Shown piece by piece: positions 1 through 11,706 of a stretch of DNA of 64,000 nt. The first letter of the stretch is position 1; each line of letters starts with the position of its first letter. A program made the position numbers and the translations under genes. The DNA lies in the NCBI GenBank assembly GCA_951217055.1, contig OX578276.1, positions 30,775,505 to 30,839,504 of the forward strand, read 5' to 3'. This DNA comes from Gerris lacustris (lineage: Eukaryota; Arthropoda; Insecta; Hemiptera; Gerridae). The notes below the pieces were generated by a model. It did no database searches, was not told the origin of the DNA, and saw only the letters and a list, made by a program, of their open reading frames with translations.

Positions 1-291
1 CACATTGTCCACCAAAAAAGGTGGGACTTGGCCGCTCTCTCCCAGTTTGTTTTTTTCAAATGCCTATTGCCAAGCTATGTCCCGCAGACTAACTTAGCCG
101 ATCACATATTCTTAAAAGGCACCAAAAGATTCACTTATACACAAAATTCTAGATTGGTGTTGTGTTAATCAGACACTTTTTTGCACGTTATCTCTTGGAC
201 TAAAAAGTTTATTTATTGGAGATTACTTATATTAAACCATAATATATAATGTTATAAGTTATAAGATAAAGATAATAATATAAACTAATAT
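1..291. other. AT-rich flank, no gene seen
   Basis: No open reading frame, RNA motif or repeat boundary can be recognised. It is the left flank of the inverted-repeat element that begins at 294. Confidence 0.6.
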
Positions 292-1927
292 TAGGTTTGT
301 TCCAACAGAGCCTCGGACGGTTCTAGAACTGCCGGGAGCATGCGCAGTATCGAAAGGCCGTTCCTACACGCTTCTCGGACGGTTCTGGAACTTTTAGTCC
401 CGTGTTCCAACAGAAAGACGAACGGTTCTGGGACAGTCCTAGAACCGTGAAAACAGTTCCCGGACTGAAGCAGGAACTCGACCAGAACTACTAATACTAA
501 TATACGGAGGCGTGTAGGTTACACTACTACTACTGTTCAACTATAACCTAACATTTGTTGTCATTTATTTCCTTGATATCTCTGTTTCCTAGCGTGTTTT
601 GTTTCTGTCTCCACAGTTAATATATTATTCTACTTCTTTCTTCTTTACGTATTATTTTTTATCATGATAGTATATTGGAATAATGAAATATAATTTATAT
701 TTTATATATATTTATTCCTCTTGATAATTAAAATTTCTCATAGCGACTTTGAGTCCTTTATAAGAATTACCTCCAATCTTTTTGTCTGTACATCCGCCGA
801 TGATTTACAGGCAAGAAAAAAAAACAGATAAATTGTTCTTATAATTTTATTTTGTAGTTTTGAACCCTTTATTTGGAAATATTTCTTAATGTGTGGTTGA
901 CCTTATATGAGGGTTTATTTTTTATAAGCCAAGATAAGATTCACATTTTATCATCCGAAACTTGATTCCAAGATCTCTGTGAAGGAGGGGGTCTTACGAA
1001 CCCGGGGATATCATTAAAATCCGTTTCATATACGTCTGTGTATGTACGTTCGTATGTAACTAAACCTTTAATAACATATCGCTTCAAGATATCGTATTGA
1101 GATGTGGTTTGCGGCATTTTTTTTTACAACTTTTGTCGGAAAAACTGATGGCGACAAACCCGAACATCGTAGCTCACGACGTTTCGGAGCTGTAGTCACT
1201 TAAGCACGAAATCAGTCTGTCGACAATAACTTCAGTATACATTATTTTATTTCTATTTCGTTTGGGGTATATATTATGTGTCCTACTTGGTAGATTGTAC
1301 CTATACTTTTTGGGCACAAGCGGTTTGGAGATATTGGAATTTTAATGTTTTTACTTCCATGAAAATGGATGTAAATACTGAGTTCTCTCTTGATCGCGAA
1401 TTGACTCCACAACATTTCATGGAAGTTATGTGTGGGATTTCCACACTGGTACTTTATATATGATGTAACAGTTAATGTTTAAAAAGATTACAATTTATAC
1501 AAACAAATTTTTAATAGGCAACTGAAACTAAAAGAAAGGACTGTTACGAGCCTGACGAATGCCAAATGTGAGAGCGAAATATAAATCATTCAGAAATGAC
1601 AGGGTGATAAATTTGTAACTTGAAAAACGATTTGCCCTAATGTGCATTCTTTATAAACTTTGTTGAGTTTAACAATAGAATATGTTCACGTAAGTAATCC
1701 ATTTCTGAGTGAACATAAACAAACAAGTGGAGAGATACGAAGAGGAAAATAAAAACAAGATAATGAGAGGTAACATGAAGGTTGCAGTTCTGAAAGAGTT
1801 CTAAAATCGTTCCAACAGGCTCCTCTTTTTGAATCAGTTCTGAACCAGTCCTCATGGACGCATGCGCATTAAAAAATCCTGAACTGGTTCTAGAACCGTC
1901 CTCGAATTGGCTGTTGGAACAAACCTA
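292..1927. mobile_element. Non-autonomous TIR transposon, TA target
   Basis: The ends are perfect 15-bp inverted repeats: GGTTTGTTCCAACAG at 294-308 and its complement at 1911-1925. Both are flanked by TA (292-293 and 1926-1927), so a TA duplication is likely. Further inside, both ends carry relatives of GGACGGTTCTAGAAC, which also recurs around 361-450. No transposase-like frame exists in the 1.6 kb interior, so it must depend on an enzyme encoded elsewhere. A TA target fits Tc1/mariner-like or related elements, but the superfamily cannot be assigned from the termini alone. Confidence 0.75.
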
Positions 1928-1985
1928 TTGCCAACATAATAACAATAAAACGTTTAAATCAAAATATTCAGTAACATTTTTCCTG

Positions 1986-2009
1986 ATTTTACTGCCTAGG
2001 CAGTAAAAT
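1986..2009. repeat. 24-bp perfect palindrome
   Basis: ATTTTACTGCC is followed immediately by its complement around a central TA, giving a self-complementary 24-bp site. The motif CTGCC recurs nearby (about 2050, 2208, 2415), so it may belong to the surrounding foldback repeat rather than being a protein site. Confidence 0.6.
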
Positions 2010-2730
2010 TACATTTTGCAGCCCAAAATCATTTTAATAATGCCTCATTCTGCTGCCGCAAGTAGAAATCAGTCATTTATGTAACTAAGCAGCAAAATGG
2101 AATTTTACTGACGCAGTGATTAAGATAGCCTCCGAGCCAGAGGCGAGGACAGGCAATGAAAAATTAAAATGAATAGACGAGGCAGAAATATGTTTCTTTT
2201 GCTGCCTTGTTGCATACATTATTTTATCTCCTCGCGCTATTTAGATAAAAAAAATGGAAGCTTAGGTAAACATAGTAATACATTAATAATATAACATTTC
2301 TTTCTAATAAAACAAGTATAAAACTAAATTGAAATAAAACTAAACACAAACAAAAACAGATGTTATGACACGCACTACACTACTAACAGATCTAAACACT
2401 GTACTTTTCCTGCCCTGGCTGGGAAATATTTCCCTGACTCTTTCAATTACTTTCCTGCCTGTTTTTAATATTCTAATGACAAATCAGCGAAATAGTACTT
2501 TCCAGCACAAAAACAGTTAATTAATGGTTAATTTTGCTGCCGTGAATAGATAAAAGTTAGCCCCTCCTCATTTTAGTAGACAATGTCGACAATGGCTTGC
2601 CACAAATTTTCCTCATCACTGGATAGGTCGTGGAAATGATTCTCCAATAAAGTGGCCTCCACGCTCATCTAATTTTAATCCCAAGGATTTTATACTGTTT
2701 TGTTACAAATGAAAGAGATAGCTTATGTAC

Positions 2731-2890
2731 GGATTAATACTATTAATACTATTAATACTATTGATAATAATATTAATACCATTGATAATACTATTAATAC
2801 TATTGATAATGCTATAAATACTATTGATAATACTATTAATACTATTGATAATACTATTAATATACTATTTATAATGCTATAAATACTATT
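2731..2890 (+). repeat. ATTAATACTATTGATA-type microsatellite
   Basis: Imperfect tandem copies of ATTAATACT and ATTGATAAT alternate for about 160 bp. The small reading frame over it is a repeat artefact. Confidence 0.85.
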
Positions 2891-3539
2891 GATAAATTAT
2901 TGCGTCATCGAATTCAGGAAGCCTTCACACAAATTTCCGAAGAAGAAAAATTAAAATTAAAATATAAAACTTAAAATATTATTTTCACTTGAAAAAAGGT
3001 TGCGGATGTGCATAAAGGCAAATGGTGGACGTTTTGAAAAAAATTGTGATTTTTTTATAACGCAATGAAGTTTTTGTATTGGTTTTTATTAAATTACATT
3101 TTTTTTTTTTTTTTTTTACTGATAATTATATTGAAATTGAGTTTTCTCTAAAACGGCGCTTAAGTTCTTAAAGATTAATCGAAGTTTATTAAGATTACAT
3201 TTTTACTTAAAATACCTTGATTTATCATAATTTTCAATAAAATAAAAACATTAAAAAATTACCTTTTTTGTCAGTTAGAGCTAAATTAACCAATCACACT
3301 GATCTCTTGAGACACCTCTCGATAAGTTTTTTGTATTACTTTTATTTTGACTGATAAACTATGACAAAGATATCATCAATACCAAAATTTTTCATTTTAT
3401 CATAAATGGTTTCCGAGTAATTTGAATATAACCATATTTAGAAGCTGCCAGTTAAGGAGCGGTATCTCCCGTAGTACCTATGTACTTAAAAAAAAAAATG
3501 AATGATTTTCGTCTTTATTTTTACTGGTCTTATATTACT

Positions 3540-3815
3540 TTGCTTTGTAAGTTTCATCGCACATTTCCGTTTCCCCAATTTTGAACCACTTCCCGTGATT
3601 CAATCTTCCCCAAATTTTGCACATAGAAACAACTATGGTGAAGAATACAGAAACCAAAAAAAATGGCGTCAAAGTTATTTGCTTTTTAAGTTTCATCGCA
3701 CTCCTATTACCCCAATTTTGAACCACTTATCGTCATTCAATCTTTCCCAAATTTCGCACATAGATACAACTAAGGTGAAGAATACAGAAACCAAAAAAAA
3801 AAAAAAATTGTTGAA
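3540..3815 (+). repeat. Tandem duplication, unit about 140 bp
   Basis: Two diverged direct copies (about 3540-3680 and 3681-3815) share TAAGTTTCATCGCAC, CCCCAATTTTGAACCACTT and AAGAATACAGAAACCAAA. The overlapping reading frames on both strands are by-products of the repeat. Confidence 0.8.
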
Positions 3816-4554
3816 AATAAGACCAGTTTTGAAAAATTGCATTTTTATATTAATTATTCTTGTTTTATATGCTCTCAAACGTTGATTAACTATTATAGAC
3901 ACACTTAGATATAAAATATATAAATTTACAACGAATTAAAAAGTTTTAAACTAAATAGATTTTTAGAAAATTAAAAAATTTAAATAAAAAAATGTATATA
4001 TTTGAATAATATAAAGATAAAAATTTATTAAGATTATATGTTTTTATAGTTGACATTCTTGTGTAATTTAAATTTATTCCTTATTAATGTTAATTATTTA
4101 AATTTACTTTATTCATTTATTATTCGTGTATTTTTTTAAATATTTTATAAATCATGTTTTATATTATCAAAGTAATAATAATGAAAAACATATTTTTATA
4201 AATAAAATCATAAAATTTGGGGTAAGAATTCAAAATCACTTGAGTGTCTTTATAAACTTTCCTTTCATCAATAAACAACATCTTCTCAAAATTTTTTTTA
4301 ATTAAAAAGTTTTAATTTGTGCCTTTGTATTATAAAAACGTGGATGAAAATTAATTGAAATATAAGATATTTCATAGTTAAAAATATACGATACAGATAT
4401 CAAATCATTTGGAATTAGAAGCACTAAAATGTACTTGTACCATTATTTATATAATTGAGTAGTGTCTTGACGGCAACGACGAAGCACCTCGAAATTATTT
4501 GTTATTATTGATAAGCTAAGGCAACCACATTTATTCTAATAATAAACAGGTCAA
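3816..4554. other. AT-rich stretch, no gene seen
   Basis: Very AT-rich, with no coding, RNA or repeat feature that can be supported. Confidence 0.5.
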
Positions 4555-5320
4555 GTGTGTGCTAGTCAGCACACAGCGAGGGTCCGTAGGCAACCCTGTA
4601 TACTGTATACTGTATAATTTAAGTAGATAAAAGCCACCAAGATAAAGCCAGCTTCTATTGATAGTGTTTTTTAAAATGCTAAAAAGCTTACTTTGAACTA
4701 TCCTATGGGTCTGATATTATCAAAACACATAAACAAACTTCTAATAAAGTATTTCTTTGCCACTGAACCGGACTACAACCATATAAATACATCGAAAAGA
4801 CCAGAGTTATAAAAAAAAAGTAATATGTCAATAAAAAATAAAATATATTTTTTGAAATTTCCAAAAAGTGGTATCTTTACTTTTGGTCGAAGAATGTTTA
4901 GGAATTTTTTCAGATTTTTTGCACTTCACATAAGCGAGATAGAGGGGGGGGGGGGGCACACGTTTCACACCCACTTCAAACTTGCCCACGCTCGCCCTAT
5001 CAAGGTTTTAACCAAACAATTATATATTTTTGTAATCAACTCGACGTACCCTTTCATATGAAAGGGTACGTCGTTTTTTTTTCGACACCTCGGGGTGTCG
5101 AAAAAAAATTAACCCTTAGTTTTTTTACCCTAATTTTTTTGAAAAATATTTTTTTTAAGTCGCTATATTTTTAAAATATGTGGGTAGGTACAAGACATAT
5201 ACATGCCAAATTTCAAAGTGATCGGATTTCAAGTGTAGCCGTAAGAGCAGGCGTCTGGCCGGACGGACAGACACACGCAGGAAAATATAAGGGTCCTTGG
5301 TTTTGCCTACGGACCCTAAA
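4555..5320. mobile_element. Non-autonomous TIR element, GGGTCCGTAGGC family, copy 1
   Basis: A 15-bp inverted terminal motif AGGGTCCGTAGGCAA lies at 4579-4593 and 5303-5317 (complement). Just outside the left end is the hairpin GTGTGCT-AGTC-AGCACAC, also present in the second copy at 11707-12443, so it belongs to the element. The interior shares the AAAAAGCTTACTTTGAACTATCC block and a poly-G tract with copy 2. There is no transposase. The short plus-strand frame at 5178-5438 is non-coding repeat. Confidence 0.75.
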
Positions 5321-5629
5321 AACAGGCATGAAAGTAATTAGAACAGTCAGGGAAATATTTCCCTATGCCCAGGCAGGAAAAGTACAGTGTTTACCGTTCA
5401 CCAGTGCGGTCATAACATCTGTTTTTGTTTCTGTTTAGTTCTATTTTAATTTGTGTTATTTTACTTAGTTCTATACTTTTTTATTATAAAGCAATTTTAT
5501 ATTATTAATATGTTTACCTAAGCTTCCTTTTTTTTATCTAAATAGCGAGAGTAGAAAGGATATTGTATACAACAAGACAAGGACCCAAAGAAAGCATTTC
5601 TGCGTCGTGTATTCATTACCTGCCGAGGC

Positions 5630-5939
5630 AAAGAAAAAGACGAAAATTAGTCTTGCCAAAATAAAGACTAACATTTCATTGTCTTAAAAGAAAACGCAAA
5701 AGGAAATCTAAGGGTAAAACAAAGATTAGGTGGCTGTGGGCTAATAAAGGTGAAGTGTGAAGCCTGGCGAAAATAAAGAAGCAGACAGTCCTCTAAGAAA
5801 ACGGAAACCCCTATTTCAAAGAAGGTCAAAGTTCTATCTCTTTAGCTGTGGACTAAAACTAATAAAGGTGAAAATCCTCGCCAAATGTTCTCTTGAAGTT
5901 TTCTGGCCATGTTAACAAGCAAGGGGGAGGGGGGTTAAA
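5630..5939. other. No gene; weak internal duplication
   Basis: A motif containing AATAAAGGTGAA occurs near 5740 and 5864, each in a similar context, suggesting a small diverged duplication. No other feature is supported. Confidence 0.4.
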
Positions 5940-6470
5940 CCCTAATAAAAAATCGGTCCGAGGCAACTCAGACAAAATATATCTTATATACGAGTTCATA
6001 ATTACTTAGCCCGCAGTGATTTCCATTTATTAGTTTTCGTAGGTACATTAATTATTATTGAAAATTTTATCAAAATGCAAAATGTATCATAAAAATAACT
6101 TCTACTGGCGAGGAATCGAACCCGGCCTCTCTCTTTTCTCGTTTAAAGCTATTTTCCCAGGAAACAGCTATAATATCGTTAGATTTCTATTAAAATGGAC
6201 TACATTTTTATAGAACCGTTTTAGAGAAATACTTTATTTTTAAATTTTTGGGGAATAGCGCCCCAATTTTTCCACCTCATTATTTTTCTGATCATATATG
6301 CCAAATTTTGTCAAAATCGGCCCAGTAGTTTAGGCTCCAGGCGTCGGCACAGAATGACAACAGACAGACATTTTTTAAAAACCTTTTTTTGGACTCAGGG
6401 GAACTCAAAACGTGTAAATCCATCAAAATCTCAAAGTCGAAATTTCGCGCCATCAAATTACTCTCTCTCT
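5940..6470 (+). repeat. Dispersed repeat family Q, copy 1, with Pol III B-box-like motif
   Basis: This block matches 48555-49175 in the opposite orientation. Shared landmarks are the GTCCGAGGCAACTCAGACAAA relative, AAATCGGCCCAGTAGTTTAGGCTCC, the CAGACAGACA run and the TCGCGCCATCA end. Near 6115 the minus strand reads GGGTTCGATTCC, a good tRNA B-box. No A-box is evident, so it is a degenerate SINE-like or transposon repeat. A third, more diverged piece lies at 7640-7980. Confidence 0.65.
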
Positions 6471-7456
6471 ATATAAGAAATAGCCCAGTTAATAAAGGTT
6501 TTTACCTGCAACTAATAAGGGGAAATCTGGATTTTTTCTTGATGATAGACCATGATAAGAGGTATATTCTCTCAAAAGTCCCCACTTCTCCCCCTTGTGC
6601 TTCCCCCCCTACCCCATCTTAAAGTTCAAAATTTACTTATTTTTCACTTTTTACGCAAAACTGTTTATTTTTTGAAGAAAAGTGTTATTAAAAAAAATAT
6701 TTCTCACATAATTCTACACACAAAAAAGGTCCTATGCATGTTTGAAGTGAGACATACCGTTTTCGAGATATTGTTGATAAAAATTCAGATTTTTCGTTTT
6801 TTCGAACCAAGATGTGTTAAAAACAACACTTCTGATTTTAATAAAATTTGGATGGTAGGTCATACTTAGCCAATTGTTGATCCCATATAAATTTCAACCT
6901 TCTGCGCCTATTATTTTATCTTGCACATACGCACAAACATACATTTATTTCGACCTTTATCTTCAAAAGTACTCAATTGAGTAATATGAAATTTGGATGG
7001 TTTGTCGCAAGTATCCCGCAGATGGCCCTAACTTAATTTCAACCGACTGCGCTCTTTAAATTTTGCTAAATTGATACATTAATTCATAATATACAGACAA
7101 AAAATTGATCAACAGACAGACAGAAAGGGAACCAATTTAATATGAATTATAATTTTTATCCATGTTGTTAAAACTAATACATACATTCATAAGAATGATG
7201 AATATATTAGTGATGAATATATTATTAATATGTTTGACAATTTTATGCATAATAAAAGCTATGAGAACTTAATTTGGATGCCGCCTCTTGGTTAGAGATA
7301 TAACAGACCTGATGATGTCCCTCTAAAAATGAAATATAGCCATTTTTAAAATTAAATAACTTCAACTGCCTTTATTCATCCCTTCTCGACCCAATTTCTC
7401 ATAAAGTTATTGATGCAGTATTTAAATCCCATAATAAAACTTTTAATTGATATATG
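6471..7456. other. Degenerate repeat sequence, no gene
   Basis: The interval contains more of the CAGACAGACAG-type repeat typical of the neighbouring elements (near 7117) and AT-rich filler. The plus-strand frames at 6389-6869 show no domain and overlap the repeat, so they are not called. Confidence 0.45.
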
Positions 7457-8635
7457 GCTTCCGAGCTTACCAAAGGTAACGGAAGCTATGCGATCGTTCT
7501 GAAGAACCAACATTTCTTATGTCTCCAGTTTCAAAAAATTCCAAGACAGAAATCCGTTCGGGAACAAAAAAAAATATCAGGAAACAATTTCATCAATATC
7601 TCTGAAATTAAATTTTGCCAGGAAAACAACTTATATGGTTAGATTCGTATTTAAATTAACTACATTTTAGATTTTCTTTTTTCATCCTAATCGTCGATTT
7701 TTTTAAGAGTTATTGGGGGGGGGGGGGGGGGGGGGTAGTGTCTCTAATGATTTTGAGCTAAAAATTTCGCTTCGTCAATTTTGCCTCGGGGTATGATTTT
7801 CCTGAACCTGCATGTCAAATTTCATCAAAATAGACCTAGTTGTTAAGGCTCCACGCGTCTATGGACAGACGACAGTCGACACACCAACTTTAAAAAACAA
7901 ACACTTTTTTGGACTCAAGAGATATCAAAGCGTGTAAATCAATAACAATCGAATTTTCGCGCTATGACAATACTATATGAGCAAGTAAAGGGAGGTTACG
8001 TATAAAACTTTTAGGCGTTTGCGATAAAAAATAAACTGCCAATTGGTATGGCACATATCTTCCTCGCATCCTATCACGTACATTATTAATTTTATATTTT
8101 ATGCATTTACAAGCCATTATTGTTTAATTTGTTTAATTGTTTCCTCCGTTTTTTTAATCTGTCAAAATTGTTTTGATTTTATACTTAAATTAAAGTATCA
8201 ATTAAGCAAAAGTTAAAGAGCTCAGACGGTTCAAAGTAATCTTGGGCTATCTGCGGGCTACTTTCGATAAACTATAAAAATTCATACTAATCAGATAAGT
8301 ACTTTTGAAGCTATAGGTGTAAATTAATGTATGTTTGTGAGCATGTGAAAGTGAAACAAATGAGCGCAGAAGGTTAAAACTTATATGGGACCAATAATGG
8401 GCTACTCATGACCTACCACCCGAATTTTATTAAAATTGGACGTGTAGTTGTTTAAGATACGTTTCGCAAAAATTGAACGACAGACCGACCGACAGACTGA
8501 CAGACACGGAACCAAAAATGATCCCTGACGTCCGAAACAGATTTCTGTCTTGGAATTTTTGCAATCGGAGACCTAAAATTTTAGGTTCTTCAGAACGATC
8601 TCATAGCTTCCGTTACCTTCGGTAAGCTCGGAAGC
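7457..8635. mobile_element. Foldback/TIR element, GCTTCCGAGCTTACC family
   Basis: Roughly 100-bp inverted ends: GCTTCCGAGCTTACC... at 7457 onward, and its complement ending at 8635, including the shared GGTAACGGAAGC and AACGATCGCATAGC-like blocks and the AATTCCAAGACAGAAATC block. A family Q fragment and a poly-G run (about 7717-7734) lie inside. A related single end is at 61843. No transposase is encoded. Confidence 0.75.
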
Positions 8636-8934
8636 AAAAAGGTGGCTCATAAATTGATAAAACTCACAAGTTTTTCTGAATAGATATTTGTTAAGCAAAG
8701 CTAAAGTAAAAGTCTTTTAACTAGGAGTCGGAAGGGACAAATGTTAAAGAAAAATGATTTAGAGAAAGAACTATTATTGAAAATGGAAAACACACTTTGA
8801 ATTTTTAATGAGACATTTAAAAATTCTAGAATTTATACTGAAGTACCTAGCAACTTCTTCAACATTTATTCAAATTGACGAAGTTTCTTTTACAATTTTA
8901 AGTTTGTTAAGCATTTAGATCCCTTGAATAAATT

Positions 8935-9437
8935 TAGTTCAATGCAAGGGAGCCAGGGTGGCCGAGGTCGTAAAGACAACGCTCAGCTATCACTGAGTCG
9001 AGGCAACTCGAGGTCGTGGGTTCGATCCCGGGCCGTGATACACTGAATGCATCTATGAATCGCGGACGGAGTAGGGCGAGGGACACCCCCTGAGGGGTTC
9101 TCTTCCCCCACGATGTCTAGTGGGTTCGATCCGTGTCATGAGATGTGATCTGTATCTATGGTTCGAGATCGGAGTAGGGCGAGGGGACCTCCTGAGGGGT
9201 GTCCTCTTCCCCCACACTTTGAAGCACGCTCATATAGCTTACTAATGACCACATCATACTCGCTTCGGCGGTACAATGTACAAATGTATGATGTGTGAAG
9301 TAGCTGGAACTCTCCACCACGGGGAAGTAAAATGGGTCCACTGTAGGCCTGATTGCGAGGTTCGAACAAGTGGTTCGTCCTACCCGTCTAGTAGGAAGTA
9401 CTAGGTAACTACTACTACTACTACTAGTTCAATGCAA
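8935..9437 (+). mobile_element. tRNA-derived SINE with 13-bp target duplication
   Basis: The SINE body is 8948-9424. It begins with a tRNA-like head holding an A-box (TGGCCGAGGTCG, 8959-8970) and a B-box (GGTTCGATCC, 9019-9028), the internal RNA polymerase III promoter. The wide spacing and the possible extra stem suggest a class II (Ser/Leu-like) tRNA ancestor. The body contains a diverged internal duplication of the GGAGTAGGGCGAGG...CTCTTCCCCCAC block. It ends in a (CTA)n tail. The exact 13-bp duplication TAGTTCAATGCAA at 8935-8947 and 9425-9437 marks LINE-mediated insertion. It carries no protein gene; frames on the minus strand are shadows. Confidence 0.9.
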
Positions 9438-9532
9438 TAAACGACCACGTGTCTGTAAACAAAAAGAATTAGATTTGAGGGGACACACCCAGGGCTGACT
9501 GGTAGAGGTGGGCATTTATGTACGAGGTAACA

Positions 9533-9533
<1 letters not shown>

Positions 9534-9605
<72 letters not shown>
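9534..9605. repeat. (AT)n microsatellite
   Basis: An uninterrupted TA dinucleotide run of about 70 bp. It is open in several frames, which explains an isoleucine-tyrosine-rich frame here. Confidence 0.95.
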
Positions 9606-9609
<4 letters not shown>

Positions 9610-9640
9610 CACCCACACCACTCAGCTCGACCGTAGATGT

Positions 9641-10335
9641 ATATTTAAGGCGCCTTCACTCAACTTGGGGGTTCGGTCAGGTAAATAAAAAATCAACTCC
9701 AAAATTTTCACATAGCCGACGTTTCGGCAACTATATTATGTTGCCATCTTCAGGGCGAGCCTATATAAAAACAAAAGTAATAGGTAAGAGGAGAGAAGGT
9801 AAGAATTTAGCCGACGTAGCAGGTGTTAGTGATCTCTACAAATTTCTCCTAGAGCCCGGATAATTCTTCCTCTCGTCGCTAGATCGCAGCACCCTCCAGC
9901 ACTAACTTGCCGCCTCCACCACTAGGTGCTCTGCTGCCACCAAGCTGTCACTTTACCGTCTTTGTTTACTTTTTCATATACTCTCCCCTTGTTCTCTCTT
10001 TTTAACTTCTGTTCCCAATTCCTACCTTTTATGTTTCTCTTCCCCATCTTTATGCTATAATCTCTCCATTCTCTGTTCTTCACGTAAGTGATCTTGTCTC
10101 GGGTTTTTTCTGTTTCTTCTTTTTTCTATTTTCCACTTATATTGTTTACCTTTTACTTTACTGTTATAAATTCTTACCTTCTCTCCTCTTACCTATTACT
10201 TTTGTTTTTATATAGGCTCGCCCTGAAGATGGCAACATAATATAGTTGCCGAAACGTCGGCTATGTGAAAATTTTGGAGTTGATTTTTTATTTACCTGAC
10301 CGAACCCCCAAGTTGAGTGAAGGCGCCTTAAATAT
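9641..10335. mobile_element. Palindromic foldback element with long near-perfect arms
   Basis: The first about 170 bp (9641-9810, beginning ATATTTAAGGCGCCTTCACT) return as reverse complement at about 10165-10335. The arms include the GTTCGGTCAGGTAAATAAA, GCCGACGTTTCGGC and GGTAAGAGGAGAGAAGGTAAG blocks. The roughly 350-bp centre is unrelated CT-rich sequence. The arms are nearly identical, so the copy is young or gene-converted. No protein is encoded. Each arm carries a hammerhead-like motif (see 10207-10270). The superfamily is unclear; hammerhead-like motifs are known in Penelope-like retroelement terminal repeats. Confidence 0.8.
10207..10270 (+). ncRNA. Hammerhead-ribozyme-like core (candidate)
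   Basis: CTGAAGA (10223-10229) fits the catalytic CUGANGA box. It is followed by a perfect hairpin GGCAAC-ATAATATA-GTTGCC that would be stem II, then GAAAC (10251-10255) fitting the second conserved box, then GTC as a possible cleavage triplet. GCC before the first box can pair with GGC after GTC, and ATA with TAT further out, giving a plausible stem I. The weak point is stem III, which would be almost absent. The mirror-image core lies on the minus strand at 9711-9775. Confidence 0.35.
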
Positions 10336-11706
10336 ATATATATATATATATATATAATATAATATGAATAAATTCTCGACCGTAAATATAAACAGAAACA
10401 AAACTAAGTGTGCATTCCTGAGACTCAGGGCCGAGGGCTCAGGCTCAGGAATGAAGATTAGGGGTCGGGTAGATGAGAGTACCTAAAAGAAGGGTTCAAT
10501 ATCGAATATACTGATACAAACTATAACTAACATTGTAAACTAAAAACAATTAAAATATTTGATGTATAACATCCAAATTTGAACAGAATAATTAAAATAA
10601 AAATTATTTCCACTATTTTATTATGTATGTTATACAATGCACGATATTGCTTTATGAATATTTTAATAAAATGAAACATTTTTTCTACTATTTTATACTG
10701 TTACCTTAAATTCATAATCAGCGACCCCCAAAAAAACTTTGGTTAGATGTTTAGTTCTTAATTTATGTATAATTATCACGAGTTTCGTATAAAACGGAAG
10801 ATTTTTCCCGCCATTTTTTTTAATTTTTTATTTTTGACTTCAAATTCGTAATCAGCGACCCCCAAAACCCTTATTCCTTGTTTGCAATCCAAAATAAAAA
10901 ATAATGCATAAAAGATATTCAAACTCAAAAGACGGTCTTTTTCGTTCAAAATGTGGCTTATGCTATAGCTTCATTGACTCCACTAGTATGTATGTTACTA
11001 GTTTAAAAAAAAACTATGATAGGTATGCATTGTTAATACCTATTGATATGAGGCACATAACCTGTAGTACCATTTAATGTATGTTAAAACATTAATTATT
11101 GTTCATATGATTAAAATAATTACGAAATTCATACGAAAAATATTTTTTTTCCCAATTTTCACTATTTTGCTATGTATGTATATCTCTAAATATTGTATCT
11201 CTTTACTTATTGACTTACTTTTGAGTTATATTAGTTAACAAAAGTATATCATTTATGTAAATCATAAAAAACACGGATAATATTGCATTATAAACGTGAT
11301 ACTTTGAAATTTTCTAGAAAAAATCGCTATTTTATTGATTTTTTTATATACCAATTTTCAAATAAAAAGCGGCACCATTTAAAATTTTCCGATTGACCTG
11401 AAACAAAATTTCAATACTTTTTTTTCACCCCTATGATGAAGGCCCACACTAAATATCCCATGAAGGCCCACCCTATATATACATACATAATATAAAAACG
11501 TATAATGTAATAGATATTATTATAAAATAAACTTATAGAAAACCTATTTAAGTTTATAGTTCCGTCAACAAAGGAGAAAATTTCGGAACTAAACCGGAAA
11601 GTTTTGATATTTTATATAGTTTTTTATTGATTCATAAAAATGAACACATTAAAAGTTCTCATTATAGGTTCAATAAAAAGAAATTATATAAAAATTATTA
11701 AACAGT
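10336..11706. other. AT-rich interval, no gene; short repeated motif
   Basis: A short TA run begins the interval. The phrase AATCAGCGACCCCCAAAA occurs at about 10718 and 10852 in similar surroundings, so there is a diverged duplication about 135 bp apart. Nothing else is supported. Confidence 0.5.

Larger units (their letters stand above)
2141..5629. repeat. Large foldback: 0.3-kb inverted arms 3 kb apart
   Basis: The sequence at 2141-2470 reappears in reverse complement at 5325-5629. Shared landmarks are the CTAAGCTTCC/TTATCTAAATAGCG block, the acagatgttatgac block and the GGGAAATATTTCCCTGACT block. The arms are diverged, with small indels, so the structure is old. The interior holds a microsatellite, a tandem duplication and a nested TIR element at 4555-5320. 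No coding potential is recognised. Confidence 0.7.

Noticed and set aside
1640..1855. 72-codon minus-strand frame
   Set aside because: It overlaps the right end of the TIR element at 294-1925 and shows no domain.
2700..2882. 60-codon Asn-Thr-Ile repeat protein
   Set aside because: A direct product of the microsatellite.
5178..5438. 86-codon plus-strand frame
   Set aside because: It spans the end of the GGGTCCGTAGGC TIR element and the foldback arm. The same sequence is broken in the second copy.
6105..6130. tRNA gene near the GGGTTCGATTCC motif (also 49003)
   Set aside because: Only the B-box-like part exists; no cloverleaf or A-box. It recurs within a dispersed repeat.
7717..7734. Homopolymer runs (also 4945, 12096, 21284, 29577, 54791, 59493, 59803) as structural elements
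   Set aside because: Ordinary mononucleotide tracts, prone to assembly error. Their exact length should not be trusted.
9401..9616. Minus-strand frame rich in Ile-Tyr
   Set aside because: It is translation of the (AT)n microsatellite and the SINE tail.
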